Shown: in pieces, positions 8,934-15,874 of the stretch
Layout of the letters: each line of letters begins with the position of its first letter
How positions within the stretch are numbered: position 1 is the stretch's first letter
Assembly: GCA_023460175.1 (NCBI GenBank)
Contig: JAEWRC010000199.1
Location: 1 to 22,914, forward strand
DNA: 22,914 nt
From: Actinomycetes bacterium
Lineage (GTDB): Bacteria; Actinomycetota; Actinomycetes; Mycobacteriales; Mycobacteriaceae
Direction of reading: 5' to 3'
Program-made: the position numbers and the translations under genes
Notes under the pieces: generated by a model
What the model saw: only the letters and a program-made list of their open reading frames with translations
What the model was told of the DNA's origin: nothing
The model's database searches: none

Positions 8934-8982
8934 GATTTCGGCGTGATTTCCCACGCTGAGCGACGGTAATCACGCCGAAATC
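8934..8982. repeat. Palindromic stem-loop repeat, copy 1 (after fumC)
   Basis: Arms GATTTCGGCGTGATT (8934-8948) and AATCACGCCGAAATC (8968-8982) form a perfect 15-bp stem with a 19-nt loop containing GCTGAG. The same arms and loop core recur at 11884-11932, and a diverged relative occurs at 18696-18748. No T-tract follows. The position 9 nt past the fumC stop suggests a Rho-independent-like or mRNA-stabilising 3' structure, and its recurrence suggests a dispersed repeat family. Confidence 0.9.
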
Positions 8983-10269
8983 ATGACGACGATGAAGCTT
9001 TCTCCGTGGCGGGCGGCGATCGCGAGTTTCGTCGGCACGACGGTCGAGTTCTACGACTTCCTGATCTACGGGACCGCCGCCGCACTGGTGTTCCCGAAGC
9101 TGTTCTTCCCGGAGGCCGAGCCGTCGGTCGGCGTGCTGCTGTCCTTCGCGACCTTCGGCGTCGGCTTTGTGGCGCGGCCCCTCGGCGGAGTCGTGTTCGG
9201 CCACTTCGGTGATCGCGTGGGCCGCAAGCGGATGCTGGTGTATTCGCTGCTGCTGATGGGCGGCTCCACCGTCGCCATGGGGCTGCTGCCCACCTACGCC
9301 CAGATCGGTATGGCCGCACCCGTGCTGCTGACCGCGCTGCGACTGCTGCAGGGCTTCGCCGTGGGCGGCGAGTGGGGCGGTGCCACCCTGATGGCCGTCG
9401 AGCACGCGCCGCCGTCGCGCAAGGGTTTCTTCGGGGCCTTCCCGCAGATGGGTGCCCCGGCCGGGACCGCGCTGGCCACGCTGGCGTTCTTCACCGTCGC
9501 GCAGTTGCCCGACGAGCAGTTCCTGTCCTGGGGTTGGCGGATCCCGTTTTTGGCCAGCGCCGTGCTGATCATCATCGGCCTGGTGATCCGGCTGTCGCTG
9601 GCCGAGAGCCCGGACTTCGCCGCGGTGCGCGAGCGCGCGGCCACCGTCCGGATCCCGGTGGCCGAGGCGTTCCGTAAGCACTGGCGGCAGATCCTGCTGG
9701 TGGCCGGCGCCTACCTGTCCCAGGGGGTGTTCGCCTACATCTGCGTGGCGTACCTGGTGTCCTATGGGACGACGGTCGCCGGGATCGGACGCACCGAGGC
9801 GCTGTTCGGCGTGTTCGTCGCCGCCGTGGTCGCGGTGGTGACCTATCCGCTGTTCGGGGCGCTGTCGGACCGGGTAGGCCGCAAGCCGGTGTTCCTCGGC
9901 GGCGTGGTGGCGATGGGCGCCGCGGTCTTCCCGACCTTCGCGCTGATCAACACCGGCAACGCGGCGCTGTTCCTGGCGGCCCTGGTGCTGGTGTTCGGGC
10001 TGGCGATGGCGCCCGCGGCCGGCGTCACCGGATCACTGTTCAGCCTGGTGTTCGACGCCGACGTCCGCTACAGCGCGGTCTCGGTGGGCTACACGCTCTC
10101 GCAGGTCTTGGGCTCGGCGTTCGCGCCGACCATCGCAGTGGCGCTGTATGCGGCCACCGAGACCAGCGACTCGATCGCGGCCTATCTGATTGCCGTCTCG
10201 GTCATTTCGGCGATCTCGGTGGCATTTCTGCCCGGCCCGTGGCGTATCCGCCGGGCCTTACGGGACTAG
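8983..10269 (+). CDS. MFS transporter of the metabolite:H+ symporter (MHS) type
   Basis: 428 residues, 12 predicted transmembrane helices. The N-terminal VGTTVEFYDFLIYG (17-30) is the MHS-family signature. MFS motif A, GHFGDRVGRK, is at 73-82 and repeats as GALSDRVGRKP in the second half; RLLQGFAVGGEWGGA marks helix 4. ProP/ShiA/KgtP-type members import compatible solutes, shikimate or dicarboxylates with protons; the substrate here cannot be told from sequence, though the upstream fumarase makes a dicarboxylate worth considering. The first ATG (8983) touches the end of the palindromic repeat; a second in-frame ATG at 8992 may be the true start. No Shine-Dalgarno sequence is present. The stop shares CTAG with the convergent DUF732 gene. 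Confidence 0.92.
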   Translation: MTTMKLSPWRAAIASFVGTTVEFYDFLIYGTAAALVFPKLFFPEAEPSVGVLLSFATFGVGFVARPLGGVVFGHFGDRVGRKRMLVYSLLLMGGSTVAMGLLPTYAQIGMAAPVLLTALRLLQGFAVGGEWGGATLMAVEHAPPSRKGFFGAFPQMGAPAGTALATLAFFTVAQLPDEQFLSWGWRIPFLASAVLIIIGLVIRLSLAESPDFAAVRERAATVRIPVAEAFRKHWRQILLVAGAYLSQGVFAYICVAYLVSYGTTVAGIGRTEALFGVFVAAVVAVVTYPLFGALSDRVGRKPVFLGGVVAMGAAVFPTFALINTGNAALFLAALVLVFGLAMAPAAGVTGSLFSLVFDADVRYSAVSVGYTLSQVLGSAFAPTIAVALYAATETSDSIAAYLIAVSVISAISVAFLPGPWRIRRALRD

Positions 10270-10616
10270 GGCGCGGGGCGGTAGCCGTCGCCGACCGACT
10301 GGCGCAGCTGCCAGGTCTGCGCCGGGCACAGCTCCTGCGCGGACTGGCTCAGCAGGTAGGACACCTTGTACTCGTCGGGGCCGAAGTCGCGCTTGATCTG
10401 CTCGGCCATCGCCGGGTAGCTGTCACCGGCGGCGATCCGGTCGCACAGCATGTAGCCGTAGTCCAGGGCGGCCTCCGCGTTCGGGAAGTTGTAGCCGGGG
10501 CCCAACGTCACGTTGATGACGTAGCCCAACTGATCGGCCTGCGCCACCGGCGCCACCGCGATTGCCGCGGCCACCGCGCTGCCGCCCACGAACATCGCCA
10601 CCACTGACTTCCTCAT
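10266..10616 (-). CDS. Small secreted DUF732 family protein
   Basis: 116 residues. A clear Sec signal peptide (MRKSVVAMFVGG then an Ala-rich core) has a probable cleavage after AQA at residue 27. The mature domain of about 89 residues has two cysteines (in YMLCDRI and ELCPAQ) that may form a disulfide, and the helical pattern YGYMLCDRIAAGDSYPAMAEQI seen in mycobacterial DUF732 proteins. Their function is unknown. The start ATG at 10616 was chosen over an in-frame codon at 10667 because it begins the signal peptide and has TAGATT 8 nt upstream. It lies 31 nt after the antiporter gene on the same strand, and its stop overlaps the MFS stop by a shared CTAG. Confidence 0.88.
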   Translation of the reverse strand: MRKSVVAMFVGGSAVAAAIAVAPVAQADQLGYVINVTLGPGYNFPNAEAALDYGYMLCDRIAAGDSYPAMAEQIKRDFGPDEYKVSYLLSQSAQELCPAQTWQLRQSVGDGYRPAP

Positions 10617-10624
10617 GGGCGTTG

Positions 10625-10630
10625 AATCTA
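10625..10630 (-). promoter_or_regulatory. Leaderless -10 element for the DUF732 gene
   Basis: Minus-strand TAGATT (TANNNT), 8 nt before the ATG at 10616. It lies between the antiporter stop and the DUF732 start, so the secreted protein could be expressed on its own. Confidence 0.45.
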
Positions 10631-10647
10631 CTATGTCCCCGCGGCGG

Positions 10648-11856
10648 TCAGGGGCCAGACCGGACAAGCCGATCGACCGACACCAGCCGGATCCCGCACG
10701 GCACGGTCACGCTGCTCAGCACCAGGCTGATGCTCACCGCGACCACCGTGACCTGAACCAACAGATCGCTGTGTTCGAGTTCGCCGCGGCCCAGCACGAT
10801 CATCGCCAGCACCAGGCTGCCGATCCCGCGCGGCCCGAACCAGCCGATGAACAACCGGCTGCGCAGCGGCGCCTCGGTGCCCCACAGCGCCGCCGCCACC
10901 GCGGCCATCCGCACCGCCACCAACGCCAGCACCGCGAACAGCACCACCTGCCAGGTGGCCTCGCGCCAACCGGACACCAGCAGGTAGGCGCCGAACAGCG
11001 CGAAGACCAGCAGTTCGAGCAGTTTCCCCGTCGCATCGGTGACCTGGGTGGGCAGCACCTCCCCCGCGCGCCGGCTCACCACCGCGTACACCAGCCCGCC
11101 GACGAAGGCGGCCACGAAGCCGCTGGCGTGCAGGGTCTCCCCCACCTGGAAGCACAGCAGCGCCACGGCCAGCGTCGCCAACTGCGCCCAGGTCTTGCTC
11201 ATCCAGTGCCGCCGCACCGAGTACACGATGACCATCGAGCCCAACAGCCCGACCCCCGCGCCCACCGCCACCGACAGCAACTCGGTGCGCACCGCGAACA
11301 GCACCCACGCCGTGGCGCTCTCGTCCTCGGCGCTGCCCGAGGCCACCGCGATGGCCGCGAGCAGCGTCGCCAGGGCGAACCCGTCGTACAGCCCGGATTC
11401 CACCGACAGCGCATGCCGGACCTGCTCGGGGATCCGACGGTCCTCCAACAGCGCCTCGATCAGCGCGACCTCAGTGGGCGCCAGGATGGCGGCCAGGCAG
11501 ACCGCCTCCCACAGCGGCAGCACCGGCAGCAGGAGCAGCGCGGTGACGGTGCCCAGGATCAGCGTCAGGGGGATACCGATGAGCACCAGCCGGCCGGTGA
11601 TCCGACCGCGCAGACCGCCGGTCACGACGGCGACGGCGTGGTTGAACAGGATGACGGTCAGCGCCAGCTGCGCCAGCACGGTGAAGGTGTCGGCGTCCTC
11701 GCTCTCGGGCAGGACCCCGATGCCCGACGGCCCCAGCAACATTCCCGCCGCGACGAAGATCAGGGCGGGCGCGACATACCACCGGTGCACGATCGCCGAC
11801 ATCACGGCGTAGCCGAACACCATGACCGTCAGGGCGATCGCGATGGTCGAGTGCAT
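10648..11856 (-). CDS. CPA1-like monovalent cation:proton antiporter
   Basis: 402 residues, about 12 transmembrane helices and no cytoplasmic C-terminal domain. The pattern follows the Na+/H+ exchanger fold: AGMLLGPSGIGVLP (37-50), the first core helix ILAPTEVALIEALLED (124-139), then VESGLYDGFA (152-161), which corresponds to the ESxxND ion site with Asp158 kept, and SGFVAAFVGGL. GWFGPRGIGSLVLAM is the arginine-containing helix typical of CPA1. The usual DP pair of helix 5 is replaced by PTE, which could alter ion selectivity. Likely role: Na+ or K+ efflux and pH homeostasis at the inner membrane. The start ATG at 11856 has GATGAT 8 nt upstream, a weak -10. The palindromic repeat separates it from phoH2. 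Confidence 0.88.
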   Translation of the reverse strand: MHSTIAIALTVMVFGYAVMSAIVHRWYVAPALIFVAAGMLLGPSGIGVLPESEDADTFTVLAQLALTVILFNHAVAVVTGGLRGRITGRLVLIGIPLTLILGTVTALLLLPVLPLWEAVCLAAILAPTEVALIEALLEDRRIPEQVRHALSVESGLYDGFALATLLAAIAVASGSAEDESATAWVLFAVRTELLSVAVGAGVGLLGSMVIVYSVRRHWMSKTWAQLATLAVALLCFQVGETLHASGFVAAFVGGLVYAVVSRRAGEVLPTQVTDATGKLLELLVFALFGAYLLVSGWREATWQVVLFAVLALVAVRMAAVAAALWGTEAPLRSRLFIGWFGPRGIGSLVLAMIVLGRGELEHSDLLVQVTVVAVSISLVLSSVTVPCGIRLVSVDRLVRSGP

Positions 11857-11883
11857 GGCGGCTAATCATCCCCACCCGCACGC

Positions 11884-11932
11884 GATTTCGGCGTGATTTC
11901 CCATGCTGAGTATGGGAAATCACGCCGAAATC
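11884..11932. repeat. Palindromic stem-loop repeat, copy 2 (between phoH2 and the antiporter)
   Basis: A perfect 21-bp stem (11884-11904 with 11912-11932) with a 7-nt loop, GCTGAGT. The outer 15 bases of both arms are identical to copy 1 at 8934. GCTGAG is in the same orientation in both copies, so they form direct repeats about 2.9 kb apart. CTAG flanks one end of each copy. It starts 1 nt past the phoH2 stop; the stop TAG itself is that CTAG flank. A role as 3' transcript structure or terminator for phoH2 is inferred. Confidence 0.92.
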
Positions 11933-11933
11933 A

Positions 11934-13277
11934 CTAGGACAGCGCGCTCGGGGTGATCTCCTCGAGCATTTCGGTGACCAGCGCGGCGATCGGCGAGCGC
12001 TCGCTGCGCAGCAGGGTGATGTGTGCGAACAGCGGATGCCCCTTGAGCTTCTCGATGACCGCGGCGACCCCGTCGTGGCGGCCCACCCGCAGGTTGTCGC
12101 GCTGGGCGACGTCGTGGGTGAGCACCACCCGCGAGCCGGTTCCCAGCCGCGACAGCACGGTCAGCAGCACGTTGCGCTCCAGCGACTGCGCCTCGTCGAC
12201 AATGACGAACGAGTCGTGCAGCGAGCGGCCGCGGATGTGGGTCAGCGGCAGCACCTCCAGCATGCCGCGGGCCAGCACCTCCTCGAGGACGGCCGGGCTG
12301 GCCAGGCCTTCGAGGGTGTCGAAGACGGCCTGCGCCCACGGGCCCATCTTCTCGCTCTCGCTGCCGGGCAGGTAGCCGAGGTCCTGGCCGCCGACGGCAT
12401 ACAGCGGGCGGAAGACCACGACCTTGCGCTGGGTGCGGCGCTCCAGCACGGCCTCCAGGCCGGCGCACAGGGCCAGCGCCGACTTGCCGGTGCCGGCCTT
12501 GCCGCCGAGCGAGACGATGCCCACCGACTCGTCCAGCAGCAGATCCAGCGCGACGCGCTGTTCGGCGGAGCGGCCCCGCAGCCCGAATACCTCGCGGTCG
12601 CCACGCACCAGTTGCACGCGCTTGTCGGCGTTGACCCGACCCAGTGCGTGCGAGGTCCCGCCGAGCAGCCGAATCCCGGTGTGGCAGGGCAGGTCTCGTG
12701 CCTGTTCGAGGTCCAGCTCGCCGTCGGCGAACAGGGTGTCGACATCCTCGGGCACCACGTCGAGTTCGGTCATGCCGGTCCAGCCCGAGGTGATGACGTC
12801 CTGGGCGCGGTACTCGTCGGCGGCCAGGCCGACGGCGCCGGCCTTGACCCGCAGCGGGATGTCCTTGCTGACCAGCGTGACCCGCTTGCCCTCGGCGGCC
12901 AGGTTCGCCGCGCAGGTCAGGATGCGGGCGTCGTTGGTGCCGGTCCGGAACCCCGCCGGCAGCACGTTCGGATCGCTGTGATTCAGCTCGACATGCAGCG
13001 AACCACCCTGAGTCCCAACGGGAATCGGTTGGTCGAGGCGCCCATGCTCCAGCCGGAGATCATCGAACATGCGCAGCGCCTGACGCGCGAACCAACCGAG
13101 TTCGTGATGGTGCCGCTTGGCTTCCAGCTCGCTGATCACGACCAGCGGTACGACAACCTCATGCTCGGCGAACCGGGTGGCCGCCCACGGGTCGGAAAGC
13201 AGGACGGAAGTATCCAGGACATAGGTCCGCAGGCCTTCCGACGAGTTGTCCGACTGAGCCTTCGGTGAATCACTCAC
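11934..13277 (-). CDS. phoH2: PhoH2: PIN-domain ribonuclease fused to PhoH-type RNA helicase
   Basis: 447 residues. An N-terminal PIN domain (about 17-150) has the acidic set Asp22, Glu50, Asp116 and Asp139, the metal site of VapC-like RNases. It is joined to a PhoH ATPase (about 230-440) with Walker A GGKAGTGKS (258-266) and Walker B VIVDEAQ (358-364). Mycobacterial PhoH2 was described as a sequence-specific RNA helicase and RNase working with a small upstream antitoxin, PhoAT. The start is GTG at 13277, with GAGGAG 6 nt upstream, and overlaps the stop of a 44-codon ORF by GTGA. M. tuberculosis Rv1095 is the counterpart. The stop TAG coincides with the edge of the palindromic repeat. Confidence 0.95.
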   Translation of the reverse strand: MSDSPKAQSDNSSEGLRTYVLDTSVLLSDPWAATRFAEHEVVVPLVVISELEAKRHHHELGWFARQALRMFDDLRLEHGRLDQPIPVGTQGGSLHVELNHSDPNVLPAGFRTGTNDARILTCAANLAAEGKRVTLVSKDIPLRVKAGAVGLAADEYRAQDVITSGWTGMTELDVVPEDVDTLFADGELDLEQARDLPCHTGIRLLGGTSHALGRVNADKRVQLVRGDREVFGLRGRSAEQRVALDLLLDESVGIVSLGGKAGTGKSALALCAGLEAVLERRTQRKVVVFRPLYAVGGQDLGYLPGSESEKMGPWAQAVFDTLEGLASPAVLEEVLARGMLEVLPLTHIRGRSLHDSFVIVDEAQSLERNVLLTVLSRLGTGSRVVLTHDVAQRDNLRVGRHDGVAAVIEKLKGHPLFAHITLLRSERSPIAALVTEMLEEITPSALS

Positions 13278-13408
13278 GTGGCGCTCCTCGACCCACGCGG
13301 CCCCGCGGAGGTGTTGTCAGCGGGCGCAGCGGCATCAGGACCGGGGCCGGTCCTGCCGTAGTAGCTACGGGAGATACCGCCCGGATAGCAGAGCATGTCG
13401 CTAGCCAT
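13274..13408 (-). CDS. phoAT: Small ORF in the phoAT (PhoH2 antitoxin) position
   Basis: A 44-residue ORF. It begins MASDMLCYPGGISRSYYGRT, continues with a Gly/Pro/Ala-rich middle and ends GSRSAT. Its TGA overlaps the phoH2 GTG by 4 nt, and the phoH2 Shine-Dalgarno GAGGAG lies inside it, so the two would be translationally coupled. Minus-strand TAGCGT lies 8 nt before the ATG, a leaderless -10 that supports this start. The published mycobacterial phoAT genes sit in exactly this place; I do not recall their sequences well enough to compare. It is not preceded by another gene within 58 nt, so it heads the phoH2 transcript. A non-coding leader is the alternative. A second in-frame ATG lies at codon 5. 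Confidence 0.62.
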   Translation of the reverse strand: MASDMLCYPGGISRSYYGRTGPGPDAAAPADNTSAGPRGSRSAT

Positions 13409-13416
13409 CGACAACG

Positions 13417-13422
13417 ACGCTA
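13417..13422 (-). promoter_or_regulatory. Leaderless -10 element for phoAT-phoH2
   Basis: Minus-strand TAGCGT (TANNNT), 8 nt before the ATG at 13408. It lies in the 58-nt gap after desA2, giving the toxin-antitoxin-like pair its own promoter. Confidence 0.42.
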
Positions 13423-13466
13423 CTCCCGCAACGCCGATGCGAGGCTGCAGGCGCGCCGAAACGCGG

Positions 13467-14297
13467 TTACGCGCAGATGAACTCGCGGAGTTCTTCGCGG
13501 TCGTCCAGCCCGAAGGCGGTGATCTCGTCGGAAATCACCTGGCGCAGTTGCTCGGGGCCGAAGATGCCTGCCTCGGCGACGTTGGCGACCTTGCCGGCGA
13601 AGGCGTCGATGTCGGCGCCGGGGGCCTGTAGTTCCTTGGCGCGCCGCGCGACGGCCGCGATGGTCTCGGCCTCGTCGTACTGCACGCACCAACGCACCAG
13701 GTTGGCGAAGAACACCTCGTGGCGTTCCTCGTCGACGGCGATCCGGTTCAGCAGCGACTTCAGGATGGGCTCCTCGGTCTGCTCGGCGGCGCGCCGGCAG
13801 AACACCGCGAAGCTGCGCTCGAAGAGCGCCATGAAGACCAGGGTCTCGATCTGGGTGAACGAACTGGCCCGGTAGCCCTTGTTCATCACGTGGTCGACGC
13901 GGACGTCCTCGTTGGCCGTCGGGTCGAAGTTGCGGGTGACCACCAGGTAGTTGCGCATCACGATGGCGTGCAGGTGTTCCTCGGCGGTCCAGCGGCCGAT
14001 GAACCGTCCCCACTTCCACTCCAGGATGAAGTGCTCGACGAGTTCGCGGTGATAGCCGGCGAGGTTGTCCTTGGTGATCTGCAGGATCTCGCAGGCGTCG
14101 ACGATGTGCTGCGGCAGCGTCTGCTGCGAGGGCTCCCAGTCCCGGCCGCCCAGGAACGCGAAGTTCTCGCCCTGTTCGAAGGGCACGTAGTCGTGGGCGA
14201 ACCACTCTTCGGCGGTGTCCAGGTGACGCTGCAGGTTCTCTGCGACCACCGGTTCCAGCTCGAGGGTCAAGGCGTTGGCAATGGGGAACTCAGCCAT
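13467..14297 (-). CDS. desA2: Acyl-[acyl-carrier-protein] desaturase DesA2
   Basis: 276 residues, the size of M. tuberculosis DesA2 (Rv1094). This is a soluble ferritin-like desaturase: two E-x2-H motifs are present, Glu107/His110 in AEEHLH and Glu190/His193 in DEERHE, with Glu160 (LFERSF) as a further probable diiron ligand. Other family stretches are FILEWKWGRFIGRWTAEEH (90-108) and GYRASSFTQIETLVFMALFE (141-160). The family introduces a double bond in ACP-bound fatty acyl chains, feeding membrane lipid and mycolic acid synthesis. The start ATG at 14297 has the -10 TACAGT 7 nt upstream and no Shine-Dalgarno sequence. It is flanked by glyA upstream (69 nt) and phoAT-phoH2 downstream, as in other mycobacteria. 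Confidence 0.94.
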   Translation of the reverse strand: MAEFPIANALTLELEPVVAENLQRHLDTAEEWFAHDYVPFEQGENFAFLGGRDWEPSQQTLPQHIVDACEILQITKDNLAGYHRELVEHFILEWKWGRFIGRWTAEEHLHAIVMRNYLVVTRNFDPTANEDVRVDHVMNKGYRASSFTQIETLVFMALFERSFAVFCRRAAEQTEEPILKSLLNRIAVDEERHEVFFANLVRWCVQYDEAETIAAVARRAKELQAPGADIDAFAGKVANVAEAGIFGPEQLRQVISDEITAFGLDDREELREFICA

Positions 14298-14304
14298 AAA
14301 ACTA

Positions 14305-14310
14305 ACTGTA
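14305..14310 (-). promoter_or_regulatory. Leaderless -10 element for desA2
   Basis: Minus-strand TACAGT (TANNNT), 7 nt before the ATG at 14297, in an AT-richer stretch than the surroundings (the spacer is TAGTTTT). It gives desA2 a promoter separate from glyA. Confidence 0.55.
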
Positions 14311-14366
14311 ACCCGAGTTCACATGTTTCTTGAAATCGCCCCGCCGTATCCCCCGCCGCACCGGCG

Positions 14367-15830
14367 CTACAGCGTCAACCCCGGGTACAACGGGTTGGCG
14401 TCGAGCAGCTCGGCCGCCGCGGCGTGCACCCGCTCGGCGGTGCCGTCGGCCAGGCTGTACTTGGCCTTGGAGGTGCCCTGCGCCTGGGTGTTCTTCAGCA
14501 CGTCGACGACCAGTTCGGCCACCCGATCGAAGTCGTCGGCGCCGAAGCCGCGGGTGGTCAGCGCGGGCGTGCCCAACCGGATACCGCTGGTGTACCAGGC
14601 CCCGTTGGGGTCGGCCGGGATCGCGTTGCGGTTGGTGACGATGCCGGCGTCGAGCAGCGCGGACTCGGCCTGGCGGCCGGTGAGTCCGAACGATGTCACA
14701 TCCAGCAGCACCAGATGGTTGTCGGTGCCGCCGGTGACCAGGCCCGCGTCCCGCTTGACGAACCCGTCGGCCAGCGCCTGCGCGTTGTCGGCGACGGCCT
14801 GGGCGTAGGTCCGGAACTCGGGGCGACGGGCCTCGGCGAGCGCGACGGCCTTGGCCGCCATCACGTGCGACAGCGGGCCGCCGAGCACCATCGGGCAGCC
14901 CTTGTCGACGGCCGGCGCGTACTCCTCGGTGGCCAGCACCAGCCCGCCGCGCGGACCGCGCAGCGACTTGTGCGTGGTGGTGGTGGTGACGTGCGCGTGC
15001 GGCACCGGGTCCTCGTCGCCGGTGAAGACCTTGCCGGCGACCAGACCGGCGAAGTGCGCCATGTCGACCATCAGCGTGGCGCCGACCTCGTCGGCGATCT
15101 CGCGCATCTTGGCGAAGTTGACCCGGCGCGGGTAGGCCGAGTAGCCGGCGACCAGCACCAGCGGCTTGAACTCGCGGGCGGCCGCGGCCACGGCGTCGTA
15201 GTCGATAAAGCCAGTAGCCGGATCAGTCCCGTACTGGCGCTGGTGGAACATCTTGCCGGAGATGTTGGGCCGGAAGCCGTGCGTGAGGTGACCGCCGGTG
15301 TCCAGCGACATGCCGAGCAGCCGCTGGTTGCCCAGCTTGGCCCGCAGCTTCTCCCAGTCCGCCTCGGACAGGTCGTTGACGTGCTTGGCGCCCAGTTCGG
15401 CCAGGCCCGGCGCCTCGACCCGGGTGGCCAGGATGGCCCAGTAGGCCACCAGGTTCGCGTCGATGCCGGAGTGCGGCTGGGCGTAGGCATACGGCGCGCC
15501 GAACAGCTCGCGCGCATGCTCGGCGGCCAGCGCCTCGACGGTGTCGACGTTCTGGCAGGCCGCGTAGAAGCGGTGGCCGACGGTGCCCTCGGCGTACTTG
15601 TCGGAGAACCAGGTCCCCATGGTCAGCAGCACCGCCGGGGAGGCGTAGTTCTCGCTGGCGATCAGCTTCAGCGAGTCCCGCTGATCGGCCAGTTCCTTGC
15701 GGGTGGCCGCCGCGACGCGGGGCTCCACCGACTCGATGACCTCCAGCGCCGCGCGGTACGCGGCACTCGCGGTCGCCGCGTACTCCGCACCCGGGGCGGT
15801 CGAGCTGGAAACGGTGGAATCAGCAGTCAT
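14367..15830 (-). CDS. glyA: Serine hydroxymethyltransferase, long chlamydial-like type
   Basis: 487 residues. Converts serine and tetrahydrofolate to glycine and 5,10-methylene-tetrahydrofolate, using PLP bound to Lys288 in TTTTTHKSLRGPRGG. IASENYASP (57-65), QPHSGIDAN (118-126), GGHLTHG (179-185) and MVDMAHFAGLVAG complete the active site. It is about 60 residues longer than ordinary GlyA. It has an N-terminal extension of about 30 residues and an insertion at about 134-171 (including LGAKHVNDLSEADWEKLRAK) that I recognise from Chlamydia GlyA, as are SAYPRRVNFA and WYTSGIRLGTPALTT. M. tuberculosis has a 426-residue GlyA1 at this locus. The start ATG has TAGGCT 6 nt upstream. A short patch of rare codons lies at 15203-15236. 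Confidence 0.95.
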   Translation of the reverse strand: MTADSTVSSSTAPGAEYAATASAAYRAALEVIESVEPRVAAATRKELADQRDSLKLIASENYASPAVLLTMGTWFSDKYAEGTVGHRFYAACQNVDTVEALAAEHARELFGAPYAYAQPHSGIDANLVAYWAILATRVEAPGLAELGAKHVNDLSEADWEKLRAKLGNQRLLGMSLDTGGHLTHGFRPNISGKMFHQRQYGTDPATGFIDYDAVAAAAREFKPLVLVAGYSAYPRRVNFAKMREIADEVGATLMVDMAHFAGLVAGKVFTGDEDPVPHAHVTTTTTHKSLRGPRGGLVLATEEYAPAVDKGCPMVLGGPLSHVMAAKAVALAEARRPEFRTYAQAVADNAQALADGFVKRDAGLVTGGTDNHLVLLDVTSFGLTGRQAESALLDAGIVTNRNAIPADPNGAWYTSGIRLGTPALTTRGFGADDFDRVAELVVDVLKNTQAQGTSKAKYSLADGTAERVHAAAAELLDANPLYPGLTL

Positions 15831-15836
15831 GGCCCA

Positions 15837-15842
15837 AGCCTA
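15837..15842 (-). promoter_or_regulatory. Leaderless -10 element for glyA
   Basis: Minus-strand TAGGCT (TANNNT), 6 nt before the ATG at 15830, within the 44-nt gap after the DUF885 gene. Confidence 0.48.
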
Positions 15843-15874
15843 AACCGCGGCCCCGGGCGACCAAACTCGCCCGC

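Noticed and set aside
8934..11932. The two palindromes as ends of a transposon
   Set aside because: No transposase gene is present, the internal genes are metabolic or transport genes, and no target-site duplication is visible. They are treated as dispersed repeats.
15317..15432. The extra segment of glyA as an insertion element or frameshift
   Set aside because: The frame is intact and the segment matches the insertion I recall from Chlamydia-type SHMT, so it belongs to the family.
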